Source: Limisphaerales bacterium
GTDB taxonomy: Bacteria; Verrucomicrobiota; Verrucomicrobiia; Limisphaerales; PALSA-1396
Direction: 5' to 3'
NCBI GenBank assembly: GCA_003140275.1
Contig: PLJQ01000298.1
Location: 2,950 to 15,328 of the forward strand
Length of the DNA stretch: 12,379 nt
Position 1 is the stretch's first letter, and the number at the start of each line of letters is the position of its first letter. Below the pieces are notes generated by a model. The model had not been told where the DNA came from. It ran no database searches and saw nothing but the letters and a program-made list of their open reading frames with translations. Positions 4,817 to 11,741 of the stretch are shown one piece after another. Both the position numbers and the translations under genes were made by a program.

Positions 4817-6274
4817 TTACGTCGCTACCGCGCCTGCCTTCACCGCTTCCAAATCACTTCGCCGCTGCGCCATGCTTTTGAAGAATTCGTAACCTTCGCG
4901 CAGGCGGCGGACGCAGACGTCCTTGTCTTCCAGCATCGTCTTGATGATACGGAGAATCGGTTTCGGGCGCAGGTAGTAGCGGTGATAGAAGCGTTCGACG
5001 CTCTCGAAGATTTCGTCTTTGCCCAAGCCGGGGTAGGCGAGTGAGCTTTGCTGAAAGCCATCGGTCTCCACAAGGTCGGTCTTGTCCTTCTTCGTGAACC
5101 AGCCGTTTTGCCGGGCTTGTTCGTAAAGTTCCGTGCCGGGATACGGCGCGGCGAGGGAGACTTGAAGGCTGAACACATCGAGCTCCTGCGCGAAGCGGAT
5201 GGTTTGCTCGATGGTTTCCTTCGTTTCGATCGGCAGGCCGAGGATGAACGTGCCATGGATGACGACGCCGGCTTTGTGGCAATCCTTCGTGAAACGGCGC
5301 ATCTCATCGGTGGTCACGCCTTTCTTGATGCGCGTGAGGGTTTCGTCGTTGCCGCTTTCGTAGCCGACGAGGAACAGGCGGAGGCCGTTGTCCTTGAAAC
5401 TTTTTATGGTGTCGTAATCGAGGTTCGCGCGGCTGTTGCAACTCCAATGAACGCCGAGCGGGCCGAGCTTTTTCGCGATTTCGCGGGCGCGCGGGAGGTT
5501 CGCGGTAAAGGTGTCGTCGTCGAAGAAGAATTCGCGCACGTGCGGGAAGAGTTTCTTCATGTAGGCCATTTCGTCGGCGACGTTTTGCGGCGAGCGCACG
5601 CGGTATTTGTGTCCGCCGATGGTCTGCGGCCAGAGGCAGAAGGTGCATTGCGCCGGGCACCCGCGCCCCGTGTACATGCTGATGTAGGGGTGCAGCAGGT
5701 AGCCGATGAAATATTTCTCGATCTGGAGGTCGCGCTTGTAAACGTCAGCCACCCACGGGAGCGTATCCATGTTCTGGATCATCTCGCGCTCGGGGTTGTG
5801 TTTGATCTTGCCATCCTTGTCTTTGTAGGAAAGCCCGGCAATCGTCGCGAGGTCACGGTCTTCGGCAACTTCTTTGCAGGTGAAATCAAATTCCTTCCGG
5901 CCCACCCAGTCAATCGCGGGCGACGCCTTGAGCGTTTCGGTCGGCAACACCATTGTGTGCGCGCCGACAAAACCGATCTTCGTATCGGGCTTCTGCGCTT
6001 TGATGGCTTCGGCGACCTTGCAATCGTTCTTCAGCGACGGCGTGCTGGTATTGATGATGACGTGATCGAAATCTTTCGCGATGGCGAGGCACTTGGCCAC
6101 GTCAATGTCGTGCGGCGGGCAATCGAGCAGGCGCGAATTGGGCGTGAGCGCGGCGGGTTGCGCGAGCCAGGTCGGATACCAATAGCTGGTGACTTCGCGG
6201 CGCGCCTGGTAGCGCGCGCCGGCGCCGCCATCGAAGCCGTCGAATGAAGGAGGGGAGAGGTAAAGTGTCTTCAT
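4817..6274 (-). CDS. hpnJ: Hopanoid biosynthesis B12-binding radical SAM protein HpnJ (485 aa)
   Basis: HpnJ is required for the cyclitol ether head group of bacteriohopanepolyols, where it is thought to contract the sugar ring. The N-terminus (MKTLYLSPPSFDGFDGGAGA, then YQARREVTSYWYPTWLAQP) is characteristic. Residues about 1-150 form the cobalamin-binding-like domain. The radical SAM cluster motif is CPAQCTFC (C206, C210, C213), followed by FFFDDDTF (249-256), a GYESGND motif (304-310) and a C-terminal region typical of B12 radical SAM proteins. The length matches the family. The start lies 17 nt after the hpnH stop, so the two genes are co-transcribed. The usual partner genes for this branch (hpnG, hpnI, hpnK) are not in the window. 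A mobile REP block follows the gene at once, so the cluster may have been split, or those genes lie elsewhere. Confidence 0.93.
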   Translation of the reverse strand: MKTLYLSPPSFDGFDGGAGARYQARREVTSYWYPTWLAQPAALTPNSRLLDCPPHDIDVAKCLAIAKDFDHVIINTSTPSLKNDCKVAEAIKAQKPDTKIGFVGAHTMVLPTETLKASPAIDWVGRKEFDFTCKEVAEDRDLATIAGLSYKDKDGKIKHNPEREMIQNMDTLPWVADVYKRDLQIEKYFIGYLLHPYISMYTGRGCPAQCTFCLWPQTIGGHKYRVRSPQNVADEMAYMKKLFPHVREFFFDDDTFTANLPRAREIAKKLGPLGVHWSCNSRANLDYDTIKSFKDNGLRLFLVGYESGNDETLTRIKKGVTTDEMRRFTKDCHKAGVVIHGTFILGLPIETKETIEQTIRFAQELDVFSLQVSLAAPYPGTELYEQARQNGWFTKKDKTDLVETDGFQQSSLAYPGLGKDEIFESVERFYHRYYLRPKPILRIIKTMLEDKDVCVRRLREGYEFFKSMAQRRSDLEAVKAGAVAT

Positions 6275-6291
6275 CCTGAAAATGACCGGCC

Positions 6292-7731
6292 TTAAGCGTC
6301 TTTATTGGCGCCAATTTTCGCCAACAACTCGTCGCGCTGCGAGGTGTCGCCGTTGCCGCAACCGCCATTGACATGGTTCAAAGACGCTCCTGTTTGCTGC
6401 ATCTGGCGAATGTAGAATTCCGAGTCGGCGCCCTCCTGCGTCAGGCCGGCTGATTTCAATGCAGCCGCGGCGGGCGCCAGGTGGCCCTTGCCAATCGAAA
6501 CGCCATTGAACGCTTGCACGTTGCGGCCCGCATAATACGGCTTCGGCTTCGCGCCGAAGTTGTATTTGAAATTTTTCCAGTTGTCGCCGCGCTGATAATT
6601 CGTGCCAAGCGCGCCGCTGGGATCGTACCCGCAGTGGACCATGCAGTTCTCGCAACGCGGGTCGCGGGCAACGCCGTCCACGACGCCGTATTTGTCCCAC
6701 TGCACTTTCGCAAGCATTTCCTGGTAGCCGTCGTAATGGCCGTCGGTCATCAGGTAACACGGAGCTTTCCAGCCCTTGACGTTGTAGGTGGGAATCGCCC
6801 AGGCGGTGCAGGTCAACTCGCGTTTGCCGGCGAGGAATTCCTGATACACCGGCGTGCCGAAGATGGTGAACTTCTCGCCCCACTCCTGAATCTTCGCGAA
6901 TTTTTGCCGGGTCATCTTCCGCGTGAGGAAGAAATCTTCCGGCTGCCTGCCCAGGCGCTTGACCATGTCCTTTTTGGCGGCGTCATATTCGTAGCCGGGC
7001 GAAATCGTGTGGCCGTCCACGTTCAGCGACGAGAGGAAACCAAACATGTCCTCCAACTCCTGCACCTCCGTTTCCTTATAGACCGTCGTGTTCGTGGCGG
7101 TCTGAAAGCCAAGAATCTTCGCCATCTTAATGGCGGCGACACATTCCTTGAACACGCCCTCGCGTTCGACGATCAGGTCGTGCGTGAATTCCAGTCCGTC
7201 CACGTGAACGTTCCAATACATCCATTGCGTGGGCCGGATGACAACCTTGCTGTGCGCAGCGGCGTCGGCGTGGCGGATGGCTTCGGCTTCTTTTTCGGTG
7301 ATCAGATTCCCGGCGAGCAGGCGGGTGAGATACGATTCATGAGACGGATTGGATGAATGGTAAATAGCCGCGAGGTAGTCGCGCATCTTCTTCCGCATGA
7401 ACATGCCGTTGGTGCAAATGTAGATGATGCGCTTCTGTTCGAGCAACCCGGCGACGAGTTCCTCGATCTTCGGATAAATGAGCGGTTCACCGCCGCAGAT
7501 GGAAACCATCGGCGCGTCGCAATCCATCGCGGCTTGAAGACAATTCTCCAGGGGCACCATGTCTTTGAGCGACGTGGAATATTCGCGAATACGACCACAG
7601 CCGGTGCATGTCAAATTGCAGGTGTGGAGCGGTTCGAGTTGCAGCACCAACGCAAATTTCGGCGTGCGCCGCAGTTTGTGTTTAATGATGTGACGGGCGA
7701 TCTTCGCCGTCAACGCGAGTGGAAATCGCAT
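6292..7731 (-). CDS. hpnH: Adenosylhopane synthase HpnH, radical SAM, extended form (479 aa)
   Basis: HpnH adds the 5'-deoxyadenosyl radical to diploptene to give adenosylhopane, the first step of side-chain building. The cluster motif is CNLTCTGC (C38, C42, C45), followed by MVSICGGEPLI (75-85) and ICTNG. The cysteine in ICTNG is C106, the same number as the hydrogen-donor cysteine I recall for the Zymomonas enzyme. The DUF3463-like C-terminal module is present (WAIPTYNVKGWKAPCYLMTD, then CENCMVHCGYDP at 360-371). Two features are unusual: about 45 extra residues between KKMRDYL and VHVDGLEFTHD (roughly 121-174), and about 105 extra residues after the CMVHCGY motif, where canonical proteins end. 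The lipoprotein stop lies 4 nt upstream, so translation is probably coupled. I am sure of the family; the role of the extra parts is unknown. Confidence 0.95.
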   Translation of the reverse strand: MRFPLALTAKIARHIIKHKLRRTPKFALVLQLEPLHTCNLTCTGCGRIREYSTSLKDMVPLENCLQAAMDCDAPMVSICGGEPLIYPKIEELVAGLLEQKRIIYICTNGMFMRKKMRDYLAAIYHSSNPSHESYLTRLLAGNLITEKEAEAIRHADAAAHSKVVIRPTQWMYWNVHVDGLEFTHDLIVEREGVFKECVAAIKMAKILGFQTATNTTVYKETEVQELEDMFGFLSSLNVDGHTISPGYEYDAAKKDMVKRLGRQPEDFFLTRKMTRQKFAKIQEWGEKFTIFGTPVYQEFLAGKRELTCTAWAIPTYNVKGWKAPCYLMTDGHYDGYQEMLAKVQWDKYGVVDGVARDPRCENCMVHCGYDPSGALGTNYQRGDNWKNFKYNFGAKPKPYYAGRNVQAFNGVSIGKGHLAPAAAALKSAGLTQEGADSEFYIRQMQQTGASLNHVNGGCGNGDTSQRDELLAKIGANKDA

Positions 7732-7735
7732 AGGA

Positions 7736-7945
7736 TTATTGAGCTTGAGCTACCTGTTTAACCGTCTCCAATTGCGGAACAGTCATCTCGGGCTGCGAAG
7801 GCTGCGGGCTTGTTTGCATCAGCCCCGGCAATAAAAAAGTAGCCGGGGAGACGCTGCGAGACGCGTTAATGCCGCTGCAGCCGGTCCCCAACAACGCAAA
7901 AACCAGAATGATTGCAAATTTCAGGATTTTCCAATGTAATCGCAC
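7736..7945 (-). CDS. Small putative lipoprotein at the head of the hopanoid unit (69 aa)
   Basis: A short hydrophobic signal region (about residues 8-20) ends in LLGTGC, so C23 is the likely lipidated cysteine. The mature part (SGINASRSVSPATFLLPGLM, then proline- and glutamine-rich sequence) is small and has no catalytic look. I recognise the SGINAS...PATFLLPGL pattern as a small lipoprotein type in this group of bacteria but know no function. The stop is 4 nt from the hpnH start, so the genes are linked. The start is GTG at 7945; the predicted transcription start is only 2-3 nt away, so the mRNA may be nearly leaderless. A CTG further in is a possible alternative. It could be a surface or outer-membrane companion to hopanoid handling, but this is inference from position only. 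Confidence 0.65.
   Translation of the reverse strand: MRLHWKILKFAIILVFALLGTGCSGINASRSVSPATFLLPGLMQTSPQPSQPEMTVPQLETVKQVAQAQ
7912..7940 (+). promoter_or_regulatory. Promoter of the divergent TPR-like gene
   Basis: TTGCAA (7912-7917, 4 of 6) and TGTAAT (7935-7940, 5 of 6) with a 17-nt spacer lie inside the 5' end of the lipoprotein gene. The expected start is about 7947, the same place as for the opposite promoter, so the two transcripts would begin nearly back to back. Confidence 0.35.
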
Positions 7946-7953
7946 TTTCGGGG

Positions 7954-7981
7954 ATGATAGACCAGGTCATGATGTTGGCAA
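7954..7981 (-). promoter_or_regulatory. Promoter of the lipoprotein-hpnH-hpnJ unit
   Basis: On the minus strand, TTGCCA (7976-7981) and TATCAT (7954-7959) are 16 nt apart, and each matches consensus at 5 of 6 positions. The expected start near 7947 is almost at the GTG start codon. It lies partly within the start region of the opposite gene. Confidence 0.45.
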
Positions 7982-8793
7982 CAATTAATTCTGTCTTTTA
8001 TTCGCGGGCTTTACGGCGGCGGCACCCGCCTGTTTTCACTTTTCTGCTTCTGTTCGGCTTTTACAACCTTGCGCCGCATGTCAATGCGCAAACGCAGGCA
8101 CCAACCGACCTCAGGGAACGGCCCGCACGAATTTTTCAGGAAGCACAAGTGCGTTACCAGCGGGAAACGAACCAGACCGAGGCCAGCTGGCATTTTTCGC
8201 GCGCTTGTTTTGACTGGGCGGAATTCGCCACCAACCATACGCAGCGGGCGGAAATTGCGGTACTGGGAATCACCGCCGGCCACCAAGCCGTGGCGCGTGA
8301 CCCGAAACTGGCAGCGGGCCACTACTACCTCGCGATGAATCTGGGTCAACTGGCGCAAACAAAAAAATTGGGAGCATTGAAAATTGTCGATGAGATGGAG
8401 CGGGAGTTCAAGGCGGCGCGCGGCTTCGACGCCGGTTTTGATTTCGCGGGGCCGGAGCGAGGCCTTGGTCTGCTTTACCTGGATGCTCCGGGTTGGCCGA
8501 TGAGCGTCGGCAATCGCAACAAAGCGCGGCAGCATCTCCAGAAGGCCGTTGAATTGAGTCCCGATTTTCCGGACAACCGGCTGAGCCTGCTGGAAGCATA
8601 TCTAAAGTGGGGCGAAAAACAAAATGTGCAGTCGCAACTTGAGGTTGTGGAAAAAGTGCTGGCGGCGGCGTGTAAAAAACTGACCGGCGAGGCGTGGACA
8701 ACGAGCTGGGAGGATTGGGACCGCCGCTGGGAGAAAATAAAATCCAAAATGTCCGAGTCCGAGAAATCCGTCCAAAGTCCAAAGAGTAAATAA
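7969..8793 (+). CDS. Exported TatT-like tetratricopeptide protein (about 274 aa)
   Basis: A basic n-region and hydrophobic stretch (VFTFLLLFGFYNLA) end at PHVNA, a likely Sec cleavage site before QTQAP. The mature part is helical with TPR-like repeats, including YYLAMNLGQLAQTKKLGALK and RGLGLLYLDAPGWPMSVGNR, then KARQHLQKAVELSPDFPDNR. The LGLLYLDAPGWP signature resembles the TRAP transporter T-component (TatT) family, periplasmic partner-binding proteins; similar lone proteins occur in Verrucomicrobia. No TRAP transporter genes are nearby, so the substrate is unknown. The start is uncertain: ATG at 7954, 7969 or 7972 are all in frame, and 7969 gives a plausible signal peptide with AGG 3 nt upstream. 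The last 15 residues are low-complexity Ser/Lys. It is divergent from the hopanoid unit and convergent with ispE. Confidence 0.7.
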   Translation: MMLATINSVFYSRALRRRHPPVFTFLLLFGFYNLAPHVNAQTQAPTDLRERPARIFQEAQVRYQRETNQTEASWHFSRACFDWAEFATNHTQRAEIAVLGITAGHQAVARDPKLAAGHYYLAMNLGQLAQTKKLGALKIVDEMEREFKAARGFDAGFDFAGPERGLGLLYLDAPGWPMSVGNRNKARQHLQKAVELSPDFPDNRLSLLEAYLKWGEKQNVQSQLEVVEKVLAAACKKLTGEAWTTSWEDWDRRWEKIKSKMSESEKSVQSPKSK

Positions 8794-8840
8794 TGACCCC
8801 GACAAAGAACAACCAAAGGCTGCAGTTCCCAGACCCACCC

Positions 8841-8855
8841 GCCGGGTCACCCGGC
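8841..8855. other. GC-rich hairpin between convergent genes
   Basis: GCCGGG-TCA-CCCGGC forms a 6-bp stem between the converging TPR-like and ispE genes (gap 8794-8894). No U-tract follows on either strand, so it is not a typical intrinsic terminator. It may limit read-through. Confidence 0.3.
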
Positions 8856-8894
8856 CAAAGACGCGCTCAATGGCAGGAGGACCGCCCGGTTGGT

Positions 8895-9767
8895 TCAAAG
8901 CGGAACGACCGCCGTCCAGCAGGTTATTCCGAATTTTTGTCTGAACTTGTCCGCCAACTTATTGGCGGCGGTTTCTCCCTTTAGCAACGCCAACGTGGTT
9001 GAACCACTGCCGGACATTAGCGTGGCCGATGCGCCGTGATCGCGCAGGAATTCCTGGAACAGTGCCAGCAGCGGGTATTTGTGCAGCGCAGGGGACTCAA
9101 GCGAATTGTAAAAAGCCGGGCCTGCCGTCGCGAGATTTGTCGTCTGCAGTAACGAAATCAACCTGGTTGCGCGACCAGGCCGGCCATTCAAGGCTGCCGG
9201 AAAACGCGGCAGTTGCTGATACGCCCAGGCCGTGGAAATTCCAAACCCCGGATGAACGAGCAGGAGGAACGTGTCGCGCAGGGCCGGAAAAAAATCAAGC
9301 GGCTGAATTGTTTCTCCGTGCCCGGTGGCCAGCGCGGGTTGACTTTGCAAAAAGAATGGGACATCCGAACCGATTGTCGCGGCCAGCTCTGCCAGTCGGA
9401 TTTGTGCCAGCGGTTGCCCAAAAAGCGCGTTCAGGCCCAAAAGTGTGGTCGCTGCGTTGCCGCTTCCGCCACCCAAACCGGCGGCCAATGGAATTCGTTT
9501 TTCCAAATGTATGCGCACACCTTCGGTGATACCGGCAGCCATTAAGAAGGCCGCCGCGGCGCGCTGCACCAGATTTGAGGAATCGGTCGGCAAGGTCGGT
9601 TCGCTGCAAGTCAATTGGATGCCTTGGCCCTGACGCGTGAAGCAAAGCTGATCGCAGAGGTTGACCGGGTGCATCACGGTTTCCAGTTCATGAAAGCCAT
9701 CCGATCTTTTGCCCAGGATATTGAGCAGGAGATTGACTTTGCAGGGCGATGTTCGTTCCAGCGTCAT
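8895..9767 (-). CDS. ispE: 4-diphosphocytidyl-2-C-methyl-D-erythritol kinase IspE (290 aa)
   Basis: This GHMP kinase phosphorylates CDP-methylerythritol in the MEP isoprenoid pathway, in the cytosol. Motifs in order: CKVNLLLNILGKRSDGFHEL (9-28; K10 and N12 in the active site), the glycine-rich phosphate loop PLAAGLGGGSGNAA (93-106), GSDVPFF (133-139; D135 is the catalytic base) and MSGSGST (251-257). The length is normal. The ATG at 9767 is chosen because motif I then sits at residue 10 as in the family. The frame is open to 9827, but that extension is translated from the terminator hairpin just upstream. No Shine-Dalgarno sequence is visible. The product supplies isoprenoid precursors used, among other things, for hopanoids. 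Confidence 0.95.
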   Translation of the reverse strand: MTLERTSPCKVNLLLNILGKRSDGFHELETVMHPVNLCDQLCFTRQGQGIQLTCSEPTLPTDSSNLVQRAAAAFLMAAGITEGVRIHLEKRIPLAAGLGGGSGNAATTLLGLNALFGQPLAQIRLAELAATIGSDVPFFLQSQPALATGHGETIQPLDFFPALRDTFLLLVHPGFGISTAWAYQQLPRFPAALNGRPGRATRLISLLQTTNLATAGPAFYNSLESPALHKYPLLALFQEFLRDHGASATLMSGSGSTTLALLKGETAANKLADKFRQKFGITCWTAVVPL

Positions 9768-9770
9768 CAA

Positions 9771-9803
9771 AATAAAAAAGCGCCAACATCGAAATGTTGG
9801 CGC
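9771..9803 (-). terminator. Strong intrinsic terminator with UUCG tetraloop after the TIGR04073 gene
   Basis: On the minus strand, GCGCCAACAT (9803-9794), loop TTCG and ATGTTGGCGC (9789-9780) form a perfect 10-bp stem, whose last C is followed by TTTTTTATTTT. The stop codon of the lipoprotein gene lies 27 nt before the stem. The T-tract ends within 1-2 nt of the ispE ATG (9767), so this hairpin also controls or insulates ispE. Confidence 0.85.
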
Positions 9804-9830
9804 GGGGCGCGCAATCGCCAATATCAAAGG

Positions 9831-10271
9831 CTAGTTGTCAAAGATGCGGAAACGGCTGCCCGGAATCATCGGCGCCACATCACCGCCCGCAAAACCCAGT
9901 GAAGTGTCAGGCGCGAAAACCTGATCGGCGATCAAGTTCGGCTGGTAGCTGTCTGGATACACCGAGTTAGGGGTCAGGTAACGGGTCAGCACCGGGTCGT
10001 ACGACGGAATTGGAAAAGTCACCACCTCATAAAGCCCCACGAAGGTGCGCGTGATGCTGCGGTTAAAACCTTTGACAAAACCGCCGGTGTAGGCCGTGTC
10101 CGGTCCGTCGGTCATGGCGGTTTGTTCGACGGTGCGACGGAGATCACCAATCCGCACAATTTCAAAAAGGTTATTGACGCCGCGCCCGAACTTTTGTTCC
10201 GGCCCCGCGCACCCGGCGGAAAACAGTGTAAGCGTCAACACCGACGAAAGAAAAAAGAGGGAAGCGCGCAT
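9831..10271 (-). CDS. TIGR04073 family exosortase-system-associated lipoprotein (146 aa)
   Basis: A signal peptide ends in the lipobox FSAGC, so C21 is the likely lipidated residue. The mature part begins GPEQKFGRGVNN, then RRTVEQTAMTDGPDTAYTGG and FNRSITRTFVGLYEVVTFPI, and has a C-terminal SVYPDSYQPNL. These blocks match TIGR04073, a family I know as restricted to bacteria with an exosortase/PEP-CTERM-like system, mainly Verrucomicrobia and relatives. No exosortase gene is in the window and the biochemical role is unknown. The ATG at 10271 is chosen over a TTG at 10304 because it gives a normal signal peptide (basic n-region, hydrophobic core, lipobox). It is followed by a strong terminator, so it ends its transcript. 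It lies 69 nt after tatC on the same strand. Confidence 0.88.
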   Translation of the reverse strand: MRASLFFLSSVLTLTLFSAGCAGPEQKFGRGVNNLFEIVRIGDLRRTVEQTAMTDGPDTAYTGGFVKGFNRSITRTFVGLYEVVTFPIPSYDPVLTRYLTPNSVYPDSYQPNLIADQVFAPDTSLGFAGGDVAPMIPGSRFRIFDN

Positions 10272-10340
10272 ATTTTTTAATTTGTTGAGAAAAGCGTAAC
10301 GCAATTCACCGACTTGTAAAGAGGGATTTCACAAAGCTTT

Positions 10341-11366
10341 TTACGGAACTTCGCCGCCATCCGTCTCCTGGCGTTTGCGCTCCTGCCGTTCCCAATACCA
10401 GGCAATCCAGATGCTGATTTCGTAGAGGACTTGCAGCGGGATGAACATGATGACTTGCGTGAGGACTTCCGGCGTGGTCAGCAACGCGCCCAGAACCAGG
10501 TTGATCACGATCATATAACGGCGGCCTTTGGAAAGCATGTGGTAGTTCAAGACCCCGATTTTGACCAACACGAGAATCACCACCGGCATTTCAAACCCCA
10601 GCCCCATCCCAAGCAGGAATTTGCAGACAAAGCTGATGTATTCCTCTGCCCGCCACATATTCGCCGAAAAGCCGAGCCAGTTGGAATAAATCTGCGAAGC
10701 CGCCAGGGCGATGGGCATGAGCAGGCAATAACAAAAGGTAACGCCGATCATAAAAAGCGGTATGGCAAAACCCAGGCCGCGGTTGATATATTTCCGCTCT
10801 TTAATCCTGAGGGCCGGAAAAATAAATTGGGCGATGAAATAGAAAATGAATGGCGAGGCCAGCGCCAGTCCGCCATAAACCGCAACTTGAAACGCCACAA
10901 AAAACCCGCCCGCCGGGCTAAGTGTGTTCAGGTCCACATTGACTTTCTTGGCGAGCTTTTCCGCGACCGGGCTGGTGTCCAGCCACAGTTTAAGTTCCAC
11001 ATTGGTTCCGTTCGTGGCCGGCTGCAGATCAGCATGGATCGCCACGAAATGGTTGGCGGTGAGCCCGAGCACTGCTTGCTGGCTTTTGTCCAGGTGATAG
11101 GTCGCCAGCCGGTTCGTGCCAAGCAAGGCAACGCCAATGTAGTCATCCTTGGAATACCTCGTCTGGGCCTTCTCCAATGGGCGTTTTATGATGGCTACCA
11201 CATGATCGCCCGCGATCAGGCAGAGTAGCATCGCCACGAAAACCGTGGCCCCACTCTTGATTAATACCCAGCGGAAGTCTTCGAGGTGTTCGAGGAAGGA
11301 TTTGACCGGCCCGCCACCGTCGTCCTCTTCGACAACGGTACGCACCTCATCGGGCTCAGTTGCCAT
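10341..11366 (-). CDS. tatC: Twin-arginine translocase subunit TatC with enlarged periplasmic loop 1 (341 aa)
   Basis: TatC is the signal-peptide receptor of the Tat pathway in the inner membrane. The N-terminal HLEDFR (27-32) matches the family HLxELR signature. Helix 1 is at about 35-52. GMGLGFEMPVVI (253-264) contains the conserved Glu (E259), and LTTPEVLTQVIMFIPLQVLY (296-315) is the last conserved block. The protein is about 90 residues longer than usual. Most of the excess lies between helix 1 and SPAGGFFVAFQVAVYGGL (150-167), so the first periplasmic loop is about 100 residues instead of roughly 40; the basic cytoplasmic tail (WERQERKRQE) adds a little. It follows tatA by 27 nt, so it is a tatAC operon. 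The function call is firm; the loop is unexplained. Confidence 0.95.
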   Translation of the reverse strand: MATEPDEVRTVVEEDDGGGPVKSFLEHLEDFRWVLIKSGATVFVAMLLCLIAGDHVVAIIKRPLEKAQTRYSKDDYIGVALLGTNRLATYHLDKSQQAVLGLTANHFVAIHADLQPATNGTNVELKLWLDTSPVAEKLAKKVNVDLNTLSPAGGFFVAFQVAVYGGLALASPFIFYFIAQFIFPALRIKERKYINRGLGFAIPLFMIGVTFCYCLLMPIALAASQIYSNWLGFSANMWRAEEYISFVCKFLLGMGLGFEMPVVILVLVKIGVLNYHMLSKGRRYMIVINLVLGALLTTPEVLTQVIMFIPLQVLYEISIWIAWYWERQERKRQETDGGEVP

Positions 11367-11393
11367 GGCAAAAACTGCGTCAGGAAAAAATTA

Positions 11394-11699
11394 TCAGGCT
11401 TTATGCTCGGAGGACTGAGGCACGGTGGGCGCGGCGGCCGAAGAACCTTCCTCCGGAAGTTTCTTTTGCGGAGGATAGTTGACGGGCTTCGACGAGTCGT
11501 CGTCCATTGCGCTATGGATCTCTTCGGTCACATCGCGCGTCGCCTTTTTGAATTCCTTGATGCCTTGGCCCAGGCCCTTGGCCAGTTCCGGCAGCTTCTT
11601 CGCGCCGAAGAGCACGAGGACGATGAGCAGAATGATGATCAGGTCCGGGCCGCCAAAATTAGAGAGCAAGGCGAGGAAGTGCATGATGAAAGCTAACAT
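11394..11699 (-). CDS. tatA: Twin-arginine translocase subunit TatA/E (101 aa)
   Basis: This protein forms the pore or membrane-weakening assembly recruited by TatC. An N-terminal hydrophobic helix (about residues 18-31) is followed by the FG hinge (31-32) and the amphipathic helix KKLPELAKGLGQGIKEFKKA (34-53), the standard TatA layout. The tail from 54 on is acidic, then proline- and serine-rich and disordered, as usual. Two ATG starts, at 11699 and 11684, are both possible; the longer keeps five more residues. It is likely co-transcribed with tatC, and possibly with glnA, 42 bp upstream on the same strand. Confidence 0.93.
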   Translation of the reverse strand: MLAFIMHFLALLSNFGGPDLIIILLIVLVLFGAKKLPELAKGLGQGIKEFKKATRDVTEEIHSAMDDDSSKPVNYPPQKKLPEEGSSAAAPTVPQSSEHKA

Positions 11700-11709
11700 C
11701 CGCCCATCG

Positions 11710-11739
11710 CCCCGGGTTGCAAGGCGATTTACCCCGGGT
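11710..11739. other. Pair of CCCCGGGT sites between glnA and tatA
   Basis: CCCCGGGT occurs at 11710-11717 and 11732-11739, 22 bp apart (about two helical turns). Its palindromic CCCGGG cores could also pair as a 6-bp stem. It could be an operator-like site for tatA or a weak terminator for glnA. No U-tract follows. Confidence 0.25.
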
Positions 11740-11741
11740 CG

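Noticed and set aside
5048..6247. Long open frame (399 aa) on the plus strand opposite hpnJ
   Set aside because: It lies entirely within hpnJ, follows its codon pattern in antisense and has no recognisable domain. The hpnJ motifs settle the coding strand.
9768..9827. Longer IspE N-terminus starting at 9827
   Set aside because: The extra 20 residues are encoded by a perfect terminator hairpin and its T-tract, and IspE proteins normally have motif I about 10 residues from the start.
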